Below are positions 46,026 to 55,347 of a stretch of DNA of 64,000 nucleotides, in pieces. Each line of letters opens with the position of its first letter. Position 1 is the first letter of the stretch. The translations under genes were made by a program, and so were the position numbers. The stretch is from Lachnospiraceae bacterium (GTDB lineage: Bacteria; Bacillota; Clostridia; Lachnospirales; Lachnospiraceae), in contig JAFRGQ010000098.1 of the NCBI GenBank assembly GCA_017433725.1, forward strand, positions 124,001-188,000, read 5' to 3'. The notes beneath the pieces were generated by a model. The model worked only from the letters and a program-made list of their open reading frames with translations, did not search any database and had not been told where the DNA came from.

Positions 46026-46701
46026 AAAACAACTCGCAAAACAGAGAGAAAAAGAAGCCAGACAGGCTGAAAAACTCAGAAAAGAAATCGAACGCACGGA
46101 AAGTATGATGGTTTTCGAGCATAAATTTGCTGACCGAGGATATCTGTGCGGAATAGACGAGGTCGGCAGAGGTCCGCTTTCGGGTCCTGTCGTAGCCGCG
46201 GCTGTCATACTTCCCAAAGACCACAGAATACTATATCTCAACGATTCCAAGAAACTGTCGGAAAAGAAGCGCGAGGAGCTCTATGATGTGATCATGCGCG
46301 AGGCTGTCGCAGTAGGAATCGGTATGGCTCCGCCATCGAAGATAGATGAGATCAACATCCTACAGGCAACCTATGCGGCTATGCGGGAAGCGATTTCAAG
46401 GCTAAGTGTGAAACCGGACCTTCTGCTCAACGACGCGGTGACGATACCTGAAGTTCCGATTCCGCAGCTGGCGATCATCGGAGGAGACCGGAAGAGTGTC
46501 TCCATCGCAGCGGCCAGTATTGTCGCGAAAGTGACAAGAGACAGGATGATGGTGGAATATGAGGATATGTTCCCGGGTTATAAGTTCGCAAAAAACAAGG
46601 GATACGGCACGGCTGAACATATCGCCGCTCTGAAAGAACTGGGTCCGTGCCCGATCCACAGGAAGTCATTCATAGGGCACTTTGTGGATGTTTCCGAATA
46701 A
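46018..46701 (+). CDS. rnhB: Ribonuclease HII
   Basis: RNase HII cuts at ribonucleotides in DNA duplexes. The 227-residue protein has an unusually Lys/Glu/Arg-rich N-terminal extension of about 40 residues, then the catalytic GIDEVGRGPLSGPVVAAAV, LNDSKKLS, LLNDAVTIP and AASIVAKVTRDRMM. The GTG start overlaps the end of rbgA. Confidence 0.96.
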   Translation: MTEKQLAKQREKEARQAEKLRKEIERTESMMVFEHKFADRGYLCGIDEVGRGPLSGPVVAAAVILPKDHRILYLNDSKKLSEKKREELYDVIMREAVAVGIGMAPPSKIDEINILQATYAAMREAISRLSVKPDLLLNDAVTIPEVPIPQLAIIGGDRKSVSIAAASIVAKVTRDRMMVEYEDMFPGYKFAKNKGYGTAEHIAALKELGPCPIHRKSFIGHFVDVSE

Positions 46702-46747
46702 ATGTGCAGCATGACAGATGTTTGGTACATTTTCTGAAAGGACGCGA

Positions 46748-47101
46748 ATGAATAATCGAGCAATTGGAACGGATTATGAGACAAGAGCCTGTGAGTTTCT
46801 GAAAACTCAGGGCTTTTCTGTTTTGGAGCGAAATTTCCGGTGCCGCCAGGGGGAAATCGATATTATCGCACAGGATGGGACCTATCTTGTGTTCGTCGAG
46901 GTCAAATACCGTAAGACTTCGGGATCGGGTTCGCCTCTTTCGGCAGTTGATTTCCGGAAACAAAAAAAGATTTCCAGGGTGGCGCTTTATTATCTGACGA
47001 AGAACGGTTTCCCCGAGACAACGCCCTGCCGCTTTGATGTGGTGGGTATATCGCCGAAGGAGACTGTCCTCATAAAAAATGCTTTCGAGTATATCTTATA
47101 A
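46748..47101 (+). CDS. yraN: UPF0102 (YraN) nuclease-fold protein
   Basis: This 117-residue protein has an endonuclease-like fold. The core reads CRQGEIDIIAQDGTYLVFVEVKYRK, which carries the E-x(n)-D-x(n)-E-x-K pattern of the family. ATG 46748 follows GAAAGGACG. Cellular role is not established. Position after rnhB is conserved across bacteria. Confidence 0.93.
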   Translation: MNNRAIGTDYETRACEFLKTQGFSVLERNFRCRQGEIDIIAQDGTYLVFVEVKYRKTSGSGSPLSAVDFRKQKKISRVALYYLTKNGFPETTPCRFDVVGISPKETVLIKNAFEYIL

Positions 47102-47114
47102 AGAAAGGAAGATT

Positions 47115-47972
47115 ATGGACCGAAAACCATCATTTAAATGGAAGAACGATAAGGAGCCAAGGCTGAATGTACACGAAAAAGACGGCGTTGTCTGGCTCTC
47201 CTACCCGGCTTTTGACCGCGAGGACTGGCTCATTAACGCCTTCTCGACAAGAATCGGCGGCGTCAGCACCGGTCACCAGGCAACTATGAACCTCTCTTTC
47301 AAGCAGGACAAAAGTGAGGAGGCGGTGCGCGAGAACTTCCGGCGATTTGCCCATGCCGTGGGCTTTTCCACAGATGACCTCATCTTATCTGACCAGACGC
47401 ACACGACCAATGTCCTGCGCGTCGGGAAATCCGACCGGGGAAAAGGATTCAATCGTGAGAAAGAGTGGCGTGATGTAGACGGATTCATCACCGACGAACC
47501 CGGCTGCGCTATTTCGACCTTCTATGCGGACTGTGTACCGCTTTATTTTGTCGATCCTGTCCACAGGGCAATCGGTCTTTCCCACTCCGGCTGGAAGGGA
47601 ACCGCTCACGCAATAGGAAAAGTGACAATCGAAGCCATGCGTAGGGAGTTTGGCACCAATCCTGCGGATCTTCTGTGCGGCATAGGTCCTTCCATCTGTC
47701 AGGATTCCTACGAAGTGGGGGAGGATGTCGCGCGATTCTTCGACGATCGCTTCCTCAGAAAATCAGAGACTGTCCCGGGCAAGTTCTATCTTGACCTGTG
47801 GGCGGCCAACAAGGCGGTCCTCATGGACGCGGGAGTGAGAGAGGAGAACATCACGCTCCCGAACCTCTGCACGGCGTGCAACGCGGATCTCCTGTTTTCT
47901 CACAGAGCGTCTCACGGTAAGAGAGGAAATCTCGGGGCTTTCCTTATGATTTCCGGCGAAAGACGTGTTTAG
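47115..47972 (+). CDS. pgeF: Purine nucleoside phosphorylase / laccase-domain protein (YfiH)
   Basis: This 285-residue protein of the YfiH/PgeF family has the metal-site residues in SDQTHTTNVL, YADCVPLYFVDP and GLSHSGWKGTAHAIG. Members have been described as polyphenol oxidase-like, as purine nucleoside phosphorylases, and as peptidoglycan-editing factors, so the name is not settled. ATG 47115 was chosen because AAGAAAGGA precedes it. A frame from 47079 would overlap yraN. Confidence 0.88.
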   Translation: MDRKPSFKWKNDKEPRLNVHEKDGVVWLSYPAFDREDWLINAFSTRIGGVSTGHQATMNLSFKQDKSEEAVRENFRRFAHAVGFSTDDLILSDQTHTTNVLRVGKSDRGKGFNREKEWRDVDGFITDEPGCAISTFYADCVPLYFVDPVHRAIGLSHSGWKGTAHAIGKVTIEAMRREFGTNPADLLCGIGPSICQDSYEVGEDVARFFDDRFLRKSETVPGKFYLDLWAANKAVLMDAGVREENITLPNLCTACNADLLFSHRASHGKRGNLGAFLMISGERRV

Positions 47973-48092
47973 AGTGCATGCAACCACGGATATACTTTAC
48001 AAACAGAATTTCAAATGATATTATCTTTATCAGATTTTTTAAGTCATAGGAAAATAAAATTTTTCTAAAGCAGAAGGCAGGGTGAGTTGATC

Positions 48093-50492
48093 ATGAAATA
48101 TAATTTCAGACACATTGAACAGAAGTGGCAGAATGCCTGGGAAGAAGCAGGCATCTTTGAGGCGCAGGACAACTCTGACAAACCGAAGTTCTACGGTTTG
48201 GTCGAGTTCCCTTACCCGTCAGGAGCAGGCATGCATGTCGGACATATCAAGGCTTATTCAGGTCTTGAGATTGTTGCCCGTAAGCGCCGTATGCAGGGCT
48301 ACAATGTCCTCTTCCCGATCGGTTTCGACGCATTCGGTCTTCCGGCTGAGAACTATGCGATCAAGACCAATACACATCCGCGTGTCGTCACGGATCAGAA
48401 TATAAAGCATTTCTCCGAGCAGCTGAAACGCGTAGGCTTCTCCTTTGACTGGAGCCGTGTGATTGATACGACAGATGAGGGTTATTACAAATGGACACAG
48501 TGGATATTCCTGAAACTCTTCGAGAACGGTCTCGCTTACCGCGATAAGACGCTCGTTAACTATTGCCCGTCCTGCAAAGTAGTTCTTTCCAATGAGGACA
48601 GCCAGAACGGTAAGTGCGATATCTGTGGCAGCGAAGTCATCCAGAAAGAGAAGGAAGTCTGGTACCTTCGTATCACAAAGTATGCTGACAAACTTCTGGA
48701 AGGCCTTGACACAGTCGACTTCCCGGAAGCAATCCGCGTGCAGGAAGAGAACTGGATCGGAAAGTCCAAGGGTGCATTTGTGAATTTCGCGATCGACGGT
48801 GTGGATGAAACACTGCGTATCTACACGACCAGACCGGATACGCTTTTCGGCGTCACCTTTATGGTAATTGCACCGGAGCATCCGCTCATCGATACATATG
48901 CAGATAAGATTACGAACATGGATGCAATCAAGGCATACCGCGATGAGTGCCAGAAAAAGAGCGAGTTCGAGCGCGTCAACCTTGTTAAAGACAAGACAGG
49001 CGTTCGCATCGAAGGTCTCGAGGCAGTCAATCCGGTCAACGGTAAGAAAATCCCGCTGTTCATAGCAGACTATGTCATGATGGGTTACGGCACAGGTGCA
49101 ATCATGGCTGTACCGGGTCACGACCAGCGTGACTACGATTTTGCAAAGGCGTTCGGTCTCGACATCATCGAAGTCATCAAGGGCGGAGATATGAGTGTTG
49201 AAGCCTATACAGGCGACGGCGAGATGATCAACTCCGACTTCCTGAACGGCTATACAAATAAGAAGGATTCCATTGAACGCATGATCGAGTACCTTGAGGA
49301 GAAGGGAATCGGCGAAGCAGGCGTTCAGTATAAGATGAAGGATTGGGCGTTCAACCGTCAGAGATACTGGGGTGAGCCGATTCCTATCATCCATTGCCCG
49401 AACTGCGGCATGGTAGGCGTTCCTTACGAGGAGCTTCCGCTGAAGCTTCCGGAAGTCGAACAGTTCATGCCCGGTGAGGACGGCAAGTCTCCGCTTGCCA
49501 AGATCGACAGCTTCGTGAACTGCACTTGCCCGAAGTGCGGCGGCGCGGCAAAACGCGAGACGGACACGATGCCGCAGTGGGCAGGTTCTTCCTGGTATTA
49601 CCTGCGCTACATCGATCCGAAGAACGATAAAGCACTTGCCGACATGGACAAGCTGAAATACTGGATGAATGTCGACTGGTATAACGGCGGTATGGAGCAT
49701 GTGACACGTCATATGATCTATTCCAGATTCTGGCATCACTTCCTGTATGATATCGGTGCAGTCAACACATTTGAGCCGTACGCTAAGAGAACGGCTCAGG
49801 GAATGGTACTCGGATCCGATAATCAGAAGATGTCGAAATCCAAGGGTAACGTCGTCGATCCGCTGGAAGTTGTCGAGGAGTTCGGTGCCGACACGCTTCG
49901 CACGTATGTACTCTTCATGGGCGATTACGGTGCATCCTCACCGTGGAATGAGAGCTCCGTGCGCGGATGCAAGCGCTTCCTTGACCGTGTTGCGCGTCTT
50001 GCCGACAATCTTCAGGATGCAAATGTCTCTTCCCTTGAGAGCAAGCTCCACAAGACGATCCGCAAGGTGACAAATGACATCGAGGATATGAAGTTCAATA
50101 CCGCTATTGCTGCTCTGATGACGCTTCTCAATGATTTTGAAGCAGAAAAGAAAGTCGGCAGAGACCAGTATGTGGCCTTCCTTAAACTTCTGAATCCGTT
50201 CGCACCGCATCTGACGGAAGAAATCTGGCAGTATCTGGGCGGAGAAGGTTTCCTGTCCGTATCGGAATGGCCGATATTTGATGAAGCGAAGACAATCGAT
50301 GCGACAGTGGAAATCAGTGTGCAGGTCAACGGTAAGCCGCGTGAGATCCTCAGCATTGCTGTGGACGCTGACCAGGAAACGGCAGAAAAAGCCGGCCTTG
50401 CACTTCCGAAGATAGCCAAGCTGGTAGAAGGAAAGAGAATTGTCAAAGTCATCTACAGAGCGGGCAAGATCCTGAACTTCGTCGCAAAGTAA
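48093..50492 (+). CDS. leuS: Leucyl-tRNA synthetase
   Basis: LeuRS charges tRNA-Leu. The 799-residue class Ia enzyme has the HIGH-type motif in SGAGMHVGHIKAY about residue 45, a zinc-type insertion (CPSC…CDIC), the CP1 editing domain (TTRPDTLFGVTFM, GTGAIMAVPGHDQRD) and KMSKSKGNVVDP about 580. ATG 48093 was preferred over the TTG two codons upstream. The 120-bp upstream gap is too short for a T-box leader, which is notable since many Firmicutes leuS genes carry one. Confidence 0.97.
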   Translation: MKYNFRHIEQKWQNAWEEAGIFEAQDNSDKPKFYGLVEFPYPSGAGMHVGHIKAYSGLEIVARKRRMQGYNVLFPIGFDAFGLPAENYAIKTNTHPRVVTDQNIKHFSEQLKRVGFSFDWSRVIDTTDEGYYKWTQWIFLKLFENGLAYRDKTLVNYCPSCKVVLSNEDSQNGKCDICGSEVIQKEKEVWYLRITKYADKLLEGLDTVDFPEAIRVQEENWIGKSKGAFVNFAIDGVDETLRIYTTRPDTLFGVTFMVIAPEHPLIDTYADKITNMDAIKAYRDECQKKSEFERVNLVKDKTGVRIEGLEAVNPVNGKKIPLFIADYVMMGYGTGAIMAVPGHDQRDYDFAKAFGLDIIEVIKGGDMSVEAYTGDGEMINSDFLNGYTNKKDSIERMIEYLEEKGIGEAGVQYKMKDWAFNRQRYWGEPIPIIHCPNCGMVGVPYEELPLKLPEVEQFMPGEDGKSPLAKIDSFVNCTCPKCGGAAKRETDTMPQWAGSSWYYLRYIDPKNDKALADMDKLKYWMNVDWYNGGMEHVTRHMIYSRFWHHFLYDIGAVNTFEPYAKRTAQGMVLGSDNQKMSKSKGNVVDPLEVVEEFGADTLRTYVLFMGDYGASSPWNESSVRGCKRFLDRVARLADNLQDANVSSLESKLHKTIRKVTNDIEDMKFNTAIAALMTLLNDFEAEKKVGRDQYVAFLKLLNPFAPHLTEEIWQYLGGEGFLSVSEWPIFDEAKTIDATVEISVQVNGKPREILSIAVDADQETAEKAGLALPKIAKLVEGKRIVKVIYRAGKILNFVAK

Positions 50493-50563
50493 TTTAAATG
50501 ATTACAAGATTACCGGAGTGCGTAGACACGAAACAATCCGTAATCGACTTTTGAAGGTTTTTA

Positions 50564-50601
50564 GGGCTGCTGCGCCATTTGATTTGCGCGGCAGCTCTTT
50601 T
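50564..50601 (+). terminator. Terminator after leuS
   Basis: GGGCTGCTGCGC (50564-50575) pairs, with G-U pairs, with GCGCGGCAGCTC (50586-50597), followed by TTTT. Confidence 0.8.
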
Positions 50602-50624
50602 CATTTCAACAAGTTGCTCCTCCA

Positions 50625-50694
50625 GGGTCAGGCGACCATGCTTGCATGGTCATCTGACCCGCCAATCAAAGTTTGAAAGTTTACTTTCAAACTT
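50625..50694. repeat. Two consecutive perfect hairpins
   Basis: The first is nested: GGGTCAG (50625) pairs with CTGACCC (50654-50660), and inside it GACCATGC pairs with GCATGGTC around a TT loop. The second, AAGTTTGAAAGT (50669-50680), pairs perfectly with ACTTTCAAACTT (50683-50694), again around TT. Very short loops favour cruciform or replication-derived palindromes. The 13-mer CGTAATCGACTTT occurs at about 50538 and again just after the second hairpin. Confidence 0.65.
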
Positions 50695-50748
50695 CGTAAT
50701 CGACTTTGGATCTTAATCACACTTATATGTATAGCAGGCAATGAAGTG

Positions 50749-51624
50749 ATGGAAAAAAATATGACGAACAAAAAAACAGACAGGATAAAAGGCTTTCTCC
50801 ATATCATTCTGGCCGCATTTGGATTTGCCATGATGTCTTTCTTTGTAAGACTGTCCGGGGATCTGCCGACGATGGAGAAAGCGTTCTTCAGGAATCTCGT
50901 TGCGGTATTTGTATCCTTGTTCATGATTTTGAAGAGCGGAAAGAGTATAAAGATCAAAGAAGGATGCTTGCCGGATCTTCTGATCCGAAGCACGGTAGGG
51001 ACACTCGGGATTTTGTGCAATTTCTGGGCGATCGGTCATATGGCGATTGCGGATGCCAATATCCTCAACAAACTGTCACCTTTCGCGGCTATCATCATGA
51101 GTATCTTTGTGATCGGTGAGATACCAGGAAGATTCGAAATTCTGACTGTCATAGTCGCCTTCACAGGTGCGGCGTTTATCGTAAAACCCGGAGCAGGCGT
51201 CGCCTCTCTGCCTGCAATTGTCGGTGTAGCCGGAGGAGTGTTCGCGGGAACCGCTTACGCTTTCGTCCGTAAACTCGGTATGAAGGGTGAGCGTAAGGAA
51301 ATAATCGTGCTGTTTTTCTCCATTTTCTCATCGATCGTATGCCTGCTCTTCATGCTTCCGGACTATAAGCCGATGAGCCCGGCACAGCTTCTCATTCTCA
51401 TCATGGCCGGCGTTTCGGCAACGGTCGGACAGTTGAATATTACAGCGGCCTACACTTATGCGCCTGCGAAGGAGATTTCGGTATTCGACTATTCGCAGGT
51501 CATATTCGCGGCAGTACTCGGCTTCCTGTTTTTCGGAGAGTTACCCGATATCTGGAGTTGGATCGGGTATGTGATCATTATCGGAACTGCAATAGTGAGC
51601 TGGAGAAGGAATTTAGGAAGATAG
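50749..51624 (+). CDS. DMT-superfamily (EamA-type) transporter
   Basis: This 291-residue inner-membrane protein has about ten hydrophobic helices in two EamA repeats (IILAAFGFAMMSFFVRLSGDLP early, GVAGGVFAGTAYAFVRKLG at mid-length). The drug/metabolite transporter superfamily includes amino acid and nucleotide-sugar carriers; the substrate is unknown. It ends 6 bp before the next gene, probably the same transcript. Confidence 0.88.
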   Translation: MEKNMTNKKTDRIKGFLHIILAAFGFAMMSFFVRLSGDLPTMEKAFFRNLVAVFVSLFMILKSGKSIKIKEGCLPDLLIRSTVGTLGILCNFWAIGHMAIADANILNKLSPFAAIIMSIFVIGEIPGRFEILTVIVAFTGAAFIVKPGAGVASLPAIVGVAGGVFAGTAYAFVRKLGMKGERKEIIVLFFSIFSSIVCLLFMLPDYKPMSPAQLLILIMAGVSATVGQLNITAAYTYAPAKEISVFDYSQVIFAAVLGFLFFGELPDIWSWIGYVIIIGTAIVSWRRNLGR

Positions 51625-51630
51625 CATTTT

Positions 51631-53268
51631 ATGAATACGAACAAAATCGTTGATATTCATTGTCCGGACTGCGGCGCTCCTGCATATTATGATATTCGCA
51701 GCGGCGTATATTCCTGTCAATTCTGCGGCGGAAAAGTTACCGTAGATGCAGCTATGGAGGAAAAGCGCGGATTTCGCAAGTTGCAGCAGACAAAACTCCG
51801 GGAAACAGCGGCAAGCTATCGACTTTTGCGCGCTTCCTGTTCAGTTTGCGGTGCGGAAGTCGTATTTGAGGAAAATGAAGCAGTAGCGAACTGTGCTTTT
51901 TGCGGACATGCGCTTGTCAGGAAAGGTTATCTGCACAAAAAGAATATTCCTGAGATCATTATCCCCTTTCAGATTACGGAAGAGGAGGCACAGGAATGTC
52001 TCGCACACTGGTGTGAAGAGAACCGCGGAAAAAAAGAGGCCAGGCTTCTGAAAGCAAAGACGGATGACCTGAAAGGGTTCTATCTTCCCTACGAATTCGT
52101 GCGTGGACCGGTATCCTGCAAGGTCAGAAGATTTTCTGACGGAGGCACATATACCTGCGGAGGATTTATCGACGAGGTGTTCGTGAACTGTTCGGAACAG
52201 CCGGATAATCTGCTGCTCGACGGGATGGAACCATATGATATAAACGGGTTGACCGGATTTGACTTTGCCTATGTTGCCGGACATAGGGTTAAGACAGACA
52301 ATATTTCCGGTAAGGAACTGGAGAGACGGGTACGCGAAGAAGTCAGCAAATCCTATGCACCTACCGTACAAAAGGTGCTTGAGACAAAGGCAGTGGAGGT
52401 CGATCCGGATATTTCGTCCGTTGTGAGAATGCCGGCTTTGCTGCCGGTCTATTATCTCTCCGACGGGGATCTGATGGCAGCCGTCAACGGTCAGACAGGG
52501 AAGGTCAGCGTTCGTGCCCTGAAAGAATCCTATTACTATTTTCTTCCATGGTGGCTGAAATCCATATTTGCGACGATCATCATATCAGCGATTGCTTTTC
52601 TCGGTTTTTCTCTGTTCGTAAATGATAGCGGAGACAGACTTGTTCTGACGGCAGCATTTGCCTTCTTTATATTGATTGTCACGCTCGTCGCATACAGCGA
52701 TACGAAGCATATGAATTTCCGTATTGAGCACGGGAGAAAGATATTTACCTCCGGCAGAGAGGCATTCGTCAGGGTGGACGGCGTGCTGACCGGTACGCTT
52801 CCTGCGGTAAGGAATGTTACCCCGCCGGTGTTTTACGAGAAACTGGATGGGAAAAAAGAAGAGGTCGTGCTCAGATTTTCTTCCCCCTTACGTATATTCG
52901 GTATGATCTTGATGGCTCTGGGGGTGGTATTTCTTCCGGTCTTCATCGCTCTGCTTCTGAACGGGTTCAATTTTTCACAGTTAAATCTCGGCGGCAGTGC
53001 CGTCTGGTTCTGCATCTTCGTGCCGGTCATTCCCGTTTACCTGCTGAAATTCGGGAGAATTGAGCTGTACGACAGACCCTGGATCTACATAGTCTCACCA
53101 GATGGAAAAAAGACCAGATATAGAAAAAAGAGCTTATTTAATTACAGCCGGAAAGATATCTTGCAGACGATTCTGATGCTTCTGTTTATACCTCCGGTAT
53201 GTTTTGCTGTGTGGTTCGGCATCGTCTGCTTCTTAGTGATGTGCTATCTGACAGCTTTTGGGTGGTGA
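51631..53268 (+). CDS. Membrane protein with two N-terminal zinc ribbons
   Basis: This 545-residue protein has no enzyme signature I recognise. Residues 11-33 form a zinc ribbon (CPDC…CQFC) and residues 70-92 a second one (CSVC…CAFC). A soluble middle domain follows (about 105-305), with the segment AVNGQTGKVSVRALK seen in related proteins. Hydrophobic helices lie at about 310-335, 342-358, 420-442, 455-475 and 515-540. Relatives in Clostridia are often misnamed as replication helicase subunits because of the zinc ribbon. Function is unknown. Confidence 0.75.
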   Translation: MNTNKIVDIHCPDCGAPAYYDIRSGVYSCQFCGGKVTVDAAMEEKRGFRKLQQTKLRETAASYRLLRASCSVCGAEVVFEENEAVANCAFCGHALVRKGYLHKKNIPEIIIPFQITEEEAQECLAHWCEENRGKKEARLLKAKTDDLKGFYLPYEFVRGPVSCKVRRFSDGGTYTCGGFIDEVFVNCSEQPDNLLLDGMEPYDINGLTGFDFAYVAGHRVKTDNISGKELERRVREEVSKSYAPTVQKVLETKAVEVDPDISSVVRMPALLPVYYLSDGDLMAAVNGQTGKVSVRALKESYYYFLPWWLKSIFATIIISAIAFLGFSLFVNDSGDRLVLTAAFAFFILIVTLVAYSDTKHMNFRIEHGRKIFTSGREAFVRVDGVLTGTLPAVRNVTPPVFYEKLDGKKEEVVLRFSSPLRIFGMILMALGVVFLPVFIALLLNGFNFSQLNLGGSAVWFCIFVPVIPVYLLKFGRIELYDRPWIYIVSPDGKKTRYRKKSLFNYSRKDILQTILMLLFIPPVCFAVWFGIVCFLVMCYLTAFGW

Positions 53269-53274
53269 TAGAAG

Positions 53275-53303
53275 AAGCCCACCGCAGCGTTACGGTGGGC
53301 TTT
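53275..53303. terminator. Bidirectional terminator between convergent genes
   Basis: AAGCCCACCG (53275-53284) pairs perfectly with CGGTGGGCTT (53293-53302) around eight bases. It can serve the plus-strand zinc-ribbon gene and the minus-strand rqcH. Confidence 0.8.
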
Positions 53304-53374
53304 AAACATGTCTTTTATTATTTAATGGTAAGACAGCTCAGATATTTCATGTGGGAAGTTTGAGCTAATAGTAT

Positions 53375-55117
53375 TCATTCGATTCGCTTCAGTGCAGATA
53401 TATCCGGTACGGCGACGAGAGAATAGTTGGTGTGATAAGTCACAAAACCCGGTTTTCCTCCGTTCTTTTTGTGGAGATTCTTCCTCTGTGTGTAATCGAT
53501 CTCGACTTTAGGGGCTCTTCTTCCCGACGAATACCAGGCAGCCAGCGCCCCTGCCTCTTCAAAGACACGGTCAGGCAATTCCCCGTCGCCTCTGCCCTTT
53601 ATGATGACATGGCTTCCGGGCATGCCCTTCGCGTGGAACCACCAGTCATTTGCATTTCCGATCTTGAAGGTGACCTCCTCATTCTGATAATTATTTCTGC
53701 CGACATACATCGTGTAGCCGTCAGAGGAGAGGAATGCAAGCGGTTTCTGCTTTGCCTCCCTGGCACGGCCTTTCTGAACGGTCCGTTTTTGCAGAAAACC
53801 GTATTCCGTAAGCTCTTTCCTTATCTCGGAAAGGTCCTGCTCGCTCTCGGCCAGGTCGATCGCCATAAGGCAGGCTTCCAGCTGATCCCTGTCATCCTTT
53901 GTCTCTTCGATCTGTGTCGTCAGTGCTTCCGCGGTCCGCTTCAGCTTGTTATAGCGCTCGAAATATTTCTGCGCATTCTGGCTGGCTGTGAGCGTGGGGT
54001 CCAGAGGCACCGTCAGCGGTTCGCCGGTGTAATAGTTTATGACGTCTATCTTTTTGTCGCCTTCCTTTGCGCTGTATCCGTAGGTGTTCAGCATTTCACC
54101 GTAGATGCGGTATTTGTCTTTTTTCTCTGTGTCAGCCATCTGCTTCTGCTGAATCAGGAATTTTTTGTTTGTGCGATCGAGCGCTGTGGACACCAGATGT
54201 CTGAGATCAGCCGACTTCTGCTTCATACGGGTCGCAGACTCACGGTCAGAGTAAAACTTACGGAGCATCTCGCTGACGGAGTCCATGTTCTCTACGCGCC
54301 CGCCGTATAGCATGAGAGGAAATACACCGAATTCTTTCGGCTCGTCATCGATGTATACGATGTTCGGTTCAAATATTCCTTCAGCCACTTTCCTCATATG
54401 ACCGACAAATATTTCGGCCAGCGTTCCAAGCTCATCGTCCTGCAGGTCACCGGGACCTTTTCTCGGTTCAATTCCTGCCTCATAGACGAATTCTTCCGAG
54501 ACGATAGGAGAGATTCCGGTATAGGACATGTAAATCGCTTTTACGATATTGTACGGACTTTCACGTATTGTGCGGACAAAATCCGCCGCGTCCGTCTCGA
54601 GCGGATTTTTCTTGGTATCTGCACCGGGGATGAAATAAGGCCTGCCCGGAAGGACTTCGCGCACGGAACTCACAGAAGAGGGTATACGCTTGATGCTGTC
54701 TATGATGGTGTTCTGTTCATCCGTGACAATGATATTGCTGTGCTTGCCCATAAGTTCGATGATCAGTTTCTTTGTACACAAGTCACCGAGTTCATCGCGG
54801 TGCGAAATATCAAAGCAGATTACGCGTTCGAGCGAAGGCTGCGATATTTTCAAGATCTGTCCTCCCTGCAGATGCTTCCTTGTGAGCATGCAGAAATTCG
54901 GAGCTGTGAGCGGCGCCTGTCTGTTCTCCGGTACAAGATAAATCAGAGGGAGAGAGGGGGAAGCACTCATGAGGAGCCGATAGGTGATTTTGTTATTCTT
55001 TATGGTAATCAGCAGTTCATCTTTTTCCGACTGCACGATGCGGCTGATACCGCCTCCGGTCAGGCAAGCTTCGAGCTCGTGCCGGATGGCTGCTGTGGTG
55101 ATTCCGTCAAATGCCAT
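53375..55117 (-). CDS. rqcH: Ribosome quality control protein RqcH (NFACT family)
   Basis: RqcH binds stalled 50S-peptidyl-tRNA and adds C-terminal alanine tails. The 580-residue protein has the NFACT-N domain (MAFDGITTAAIRHELEACL), a helix-hairpin-helix region, a long coiled coil (about 385-440) and the NFACT-R domain near the C terminus (NDWWFHAKGMPGSHVIIKG). It is also named FbpA or fibronectin-binding protein in older annotation. Confidence 0.95.
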   Translation of the reverse strand: MAFDGITTAAIRHELEACLTGGGISRIVQSEKDELLITIKNNKITYRLLMSASPSLPLIYLVPENRQAPLTAPNFCMLTRKHLQGGQILKISQPSLERVICFDISHRDELGDLCTKKLIIELMGKHSNIIVTDEQNTIIDSIKRIPSSVSSVREVLPGRPYFIPGADTKKNPLETDAADFVRTIRESPYNIVKAIYMSYTGISPIVSEEFVYEAGIEPRKGPGDLQDDELGTLAEIFVGHMRKVAEGIFEPNIVYIDDEPKEFGVFPLMLYGGRVENMDSVSEMLRKFYSDRESATRMKQKSADLRHLVSTALDRTNKKFLIQQKQMADTEKKDKYRIYGEMLNTYGYSAKEGDKKIDVINYYTGEPLTVPLDPTLTASQNAQKYFERYNKLKRTAEALTTQIEETKDDRDQLEACLMAIDLAESEQDLSEIRKELTEYGFLQKRTVQKGRAREAKQKPLAFLSSDGYTMYVGRNNYQNEEVTFKIGNANDWWFHAKGMPGSHVIIKGRGDGELPDRVFEEAGALAAWYSSGRRAPKVEIDYTQRKNLHKKNGGKPGFVTYHTNYSLVAVPDISALKRIE

Positions 55118-55199
55118 GTGACCTCCATACTTTATAAATAATGCTGAGATATAAACGATGACGCCGTATCCCCGGTCTTAAAGTGGGTCGGTAAGAGTT

Positions 55200-55228
55200 A
55201 TGATAGCACACTTTGTCTGCAAATCCAA
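55200..55228 (-). promoter_or_regulatory. Promoter of rqcH
   Basis: On the minus strand TTGGAT (55228-55223), a 17-bp spacer and TATCAT (55205-55200) lie 82 bp before ATG 55117. Confidence 0.6.
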
Positions 55229-55281
55229 ATGCATCGTCTTGCATGTTATGTACAAGAATGGAAAGGGGCGGTAAACAATCG

Positions 55282-55310
55282 TTGACGGAGTTTCTTAAAT
55301 GATGTAAAAT
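55282..55310 (+). promoter_or_regulatory. Promoter of yicC-gmk-rpoZ
   Basis: TTGACG (55282-55287), a 17-bp spacer and TAAAAT (55305-55310) lie 37 bp before the yicC start. Confidence 0.75.
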
Positions 55311-55347
55311 ACGTAGGATTATAAGAAAAAGCAGGTGGTATCAATCA

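Noticed and set aside
47973..48092. T-box leader for leuS
   Set aside because: The interval is only 120 bp and lacks the T-box sequence and a specifier stem.
48258..49739. 493-codon minus-strand frame inside leuS
   Set aside because: Antisense shadow of a highly conserved gene; its protein resembles nothing and leuS explains the coding constraint.
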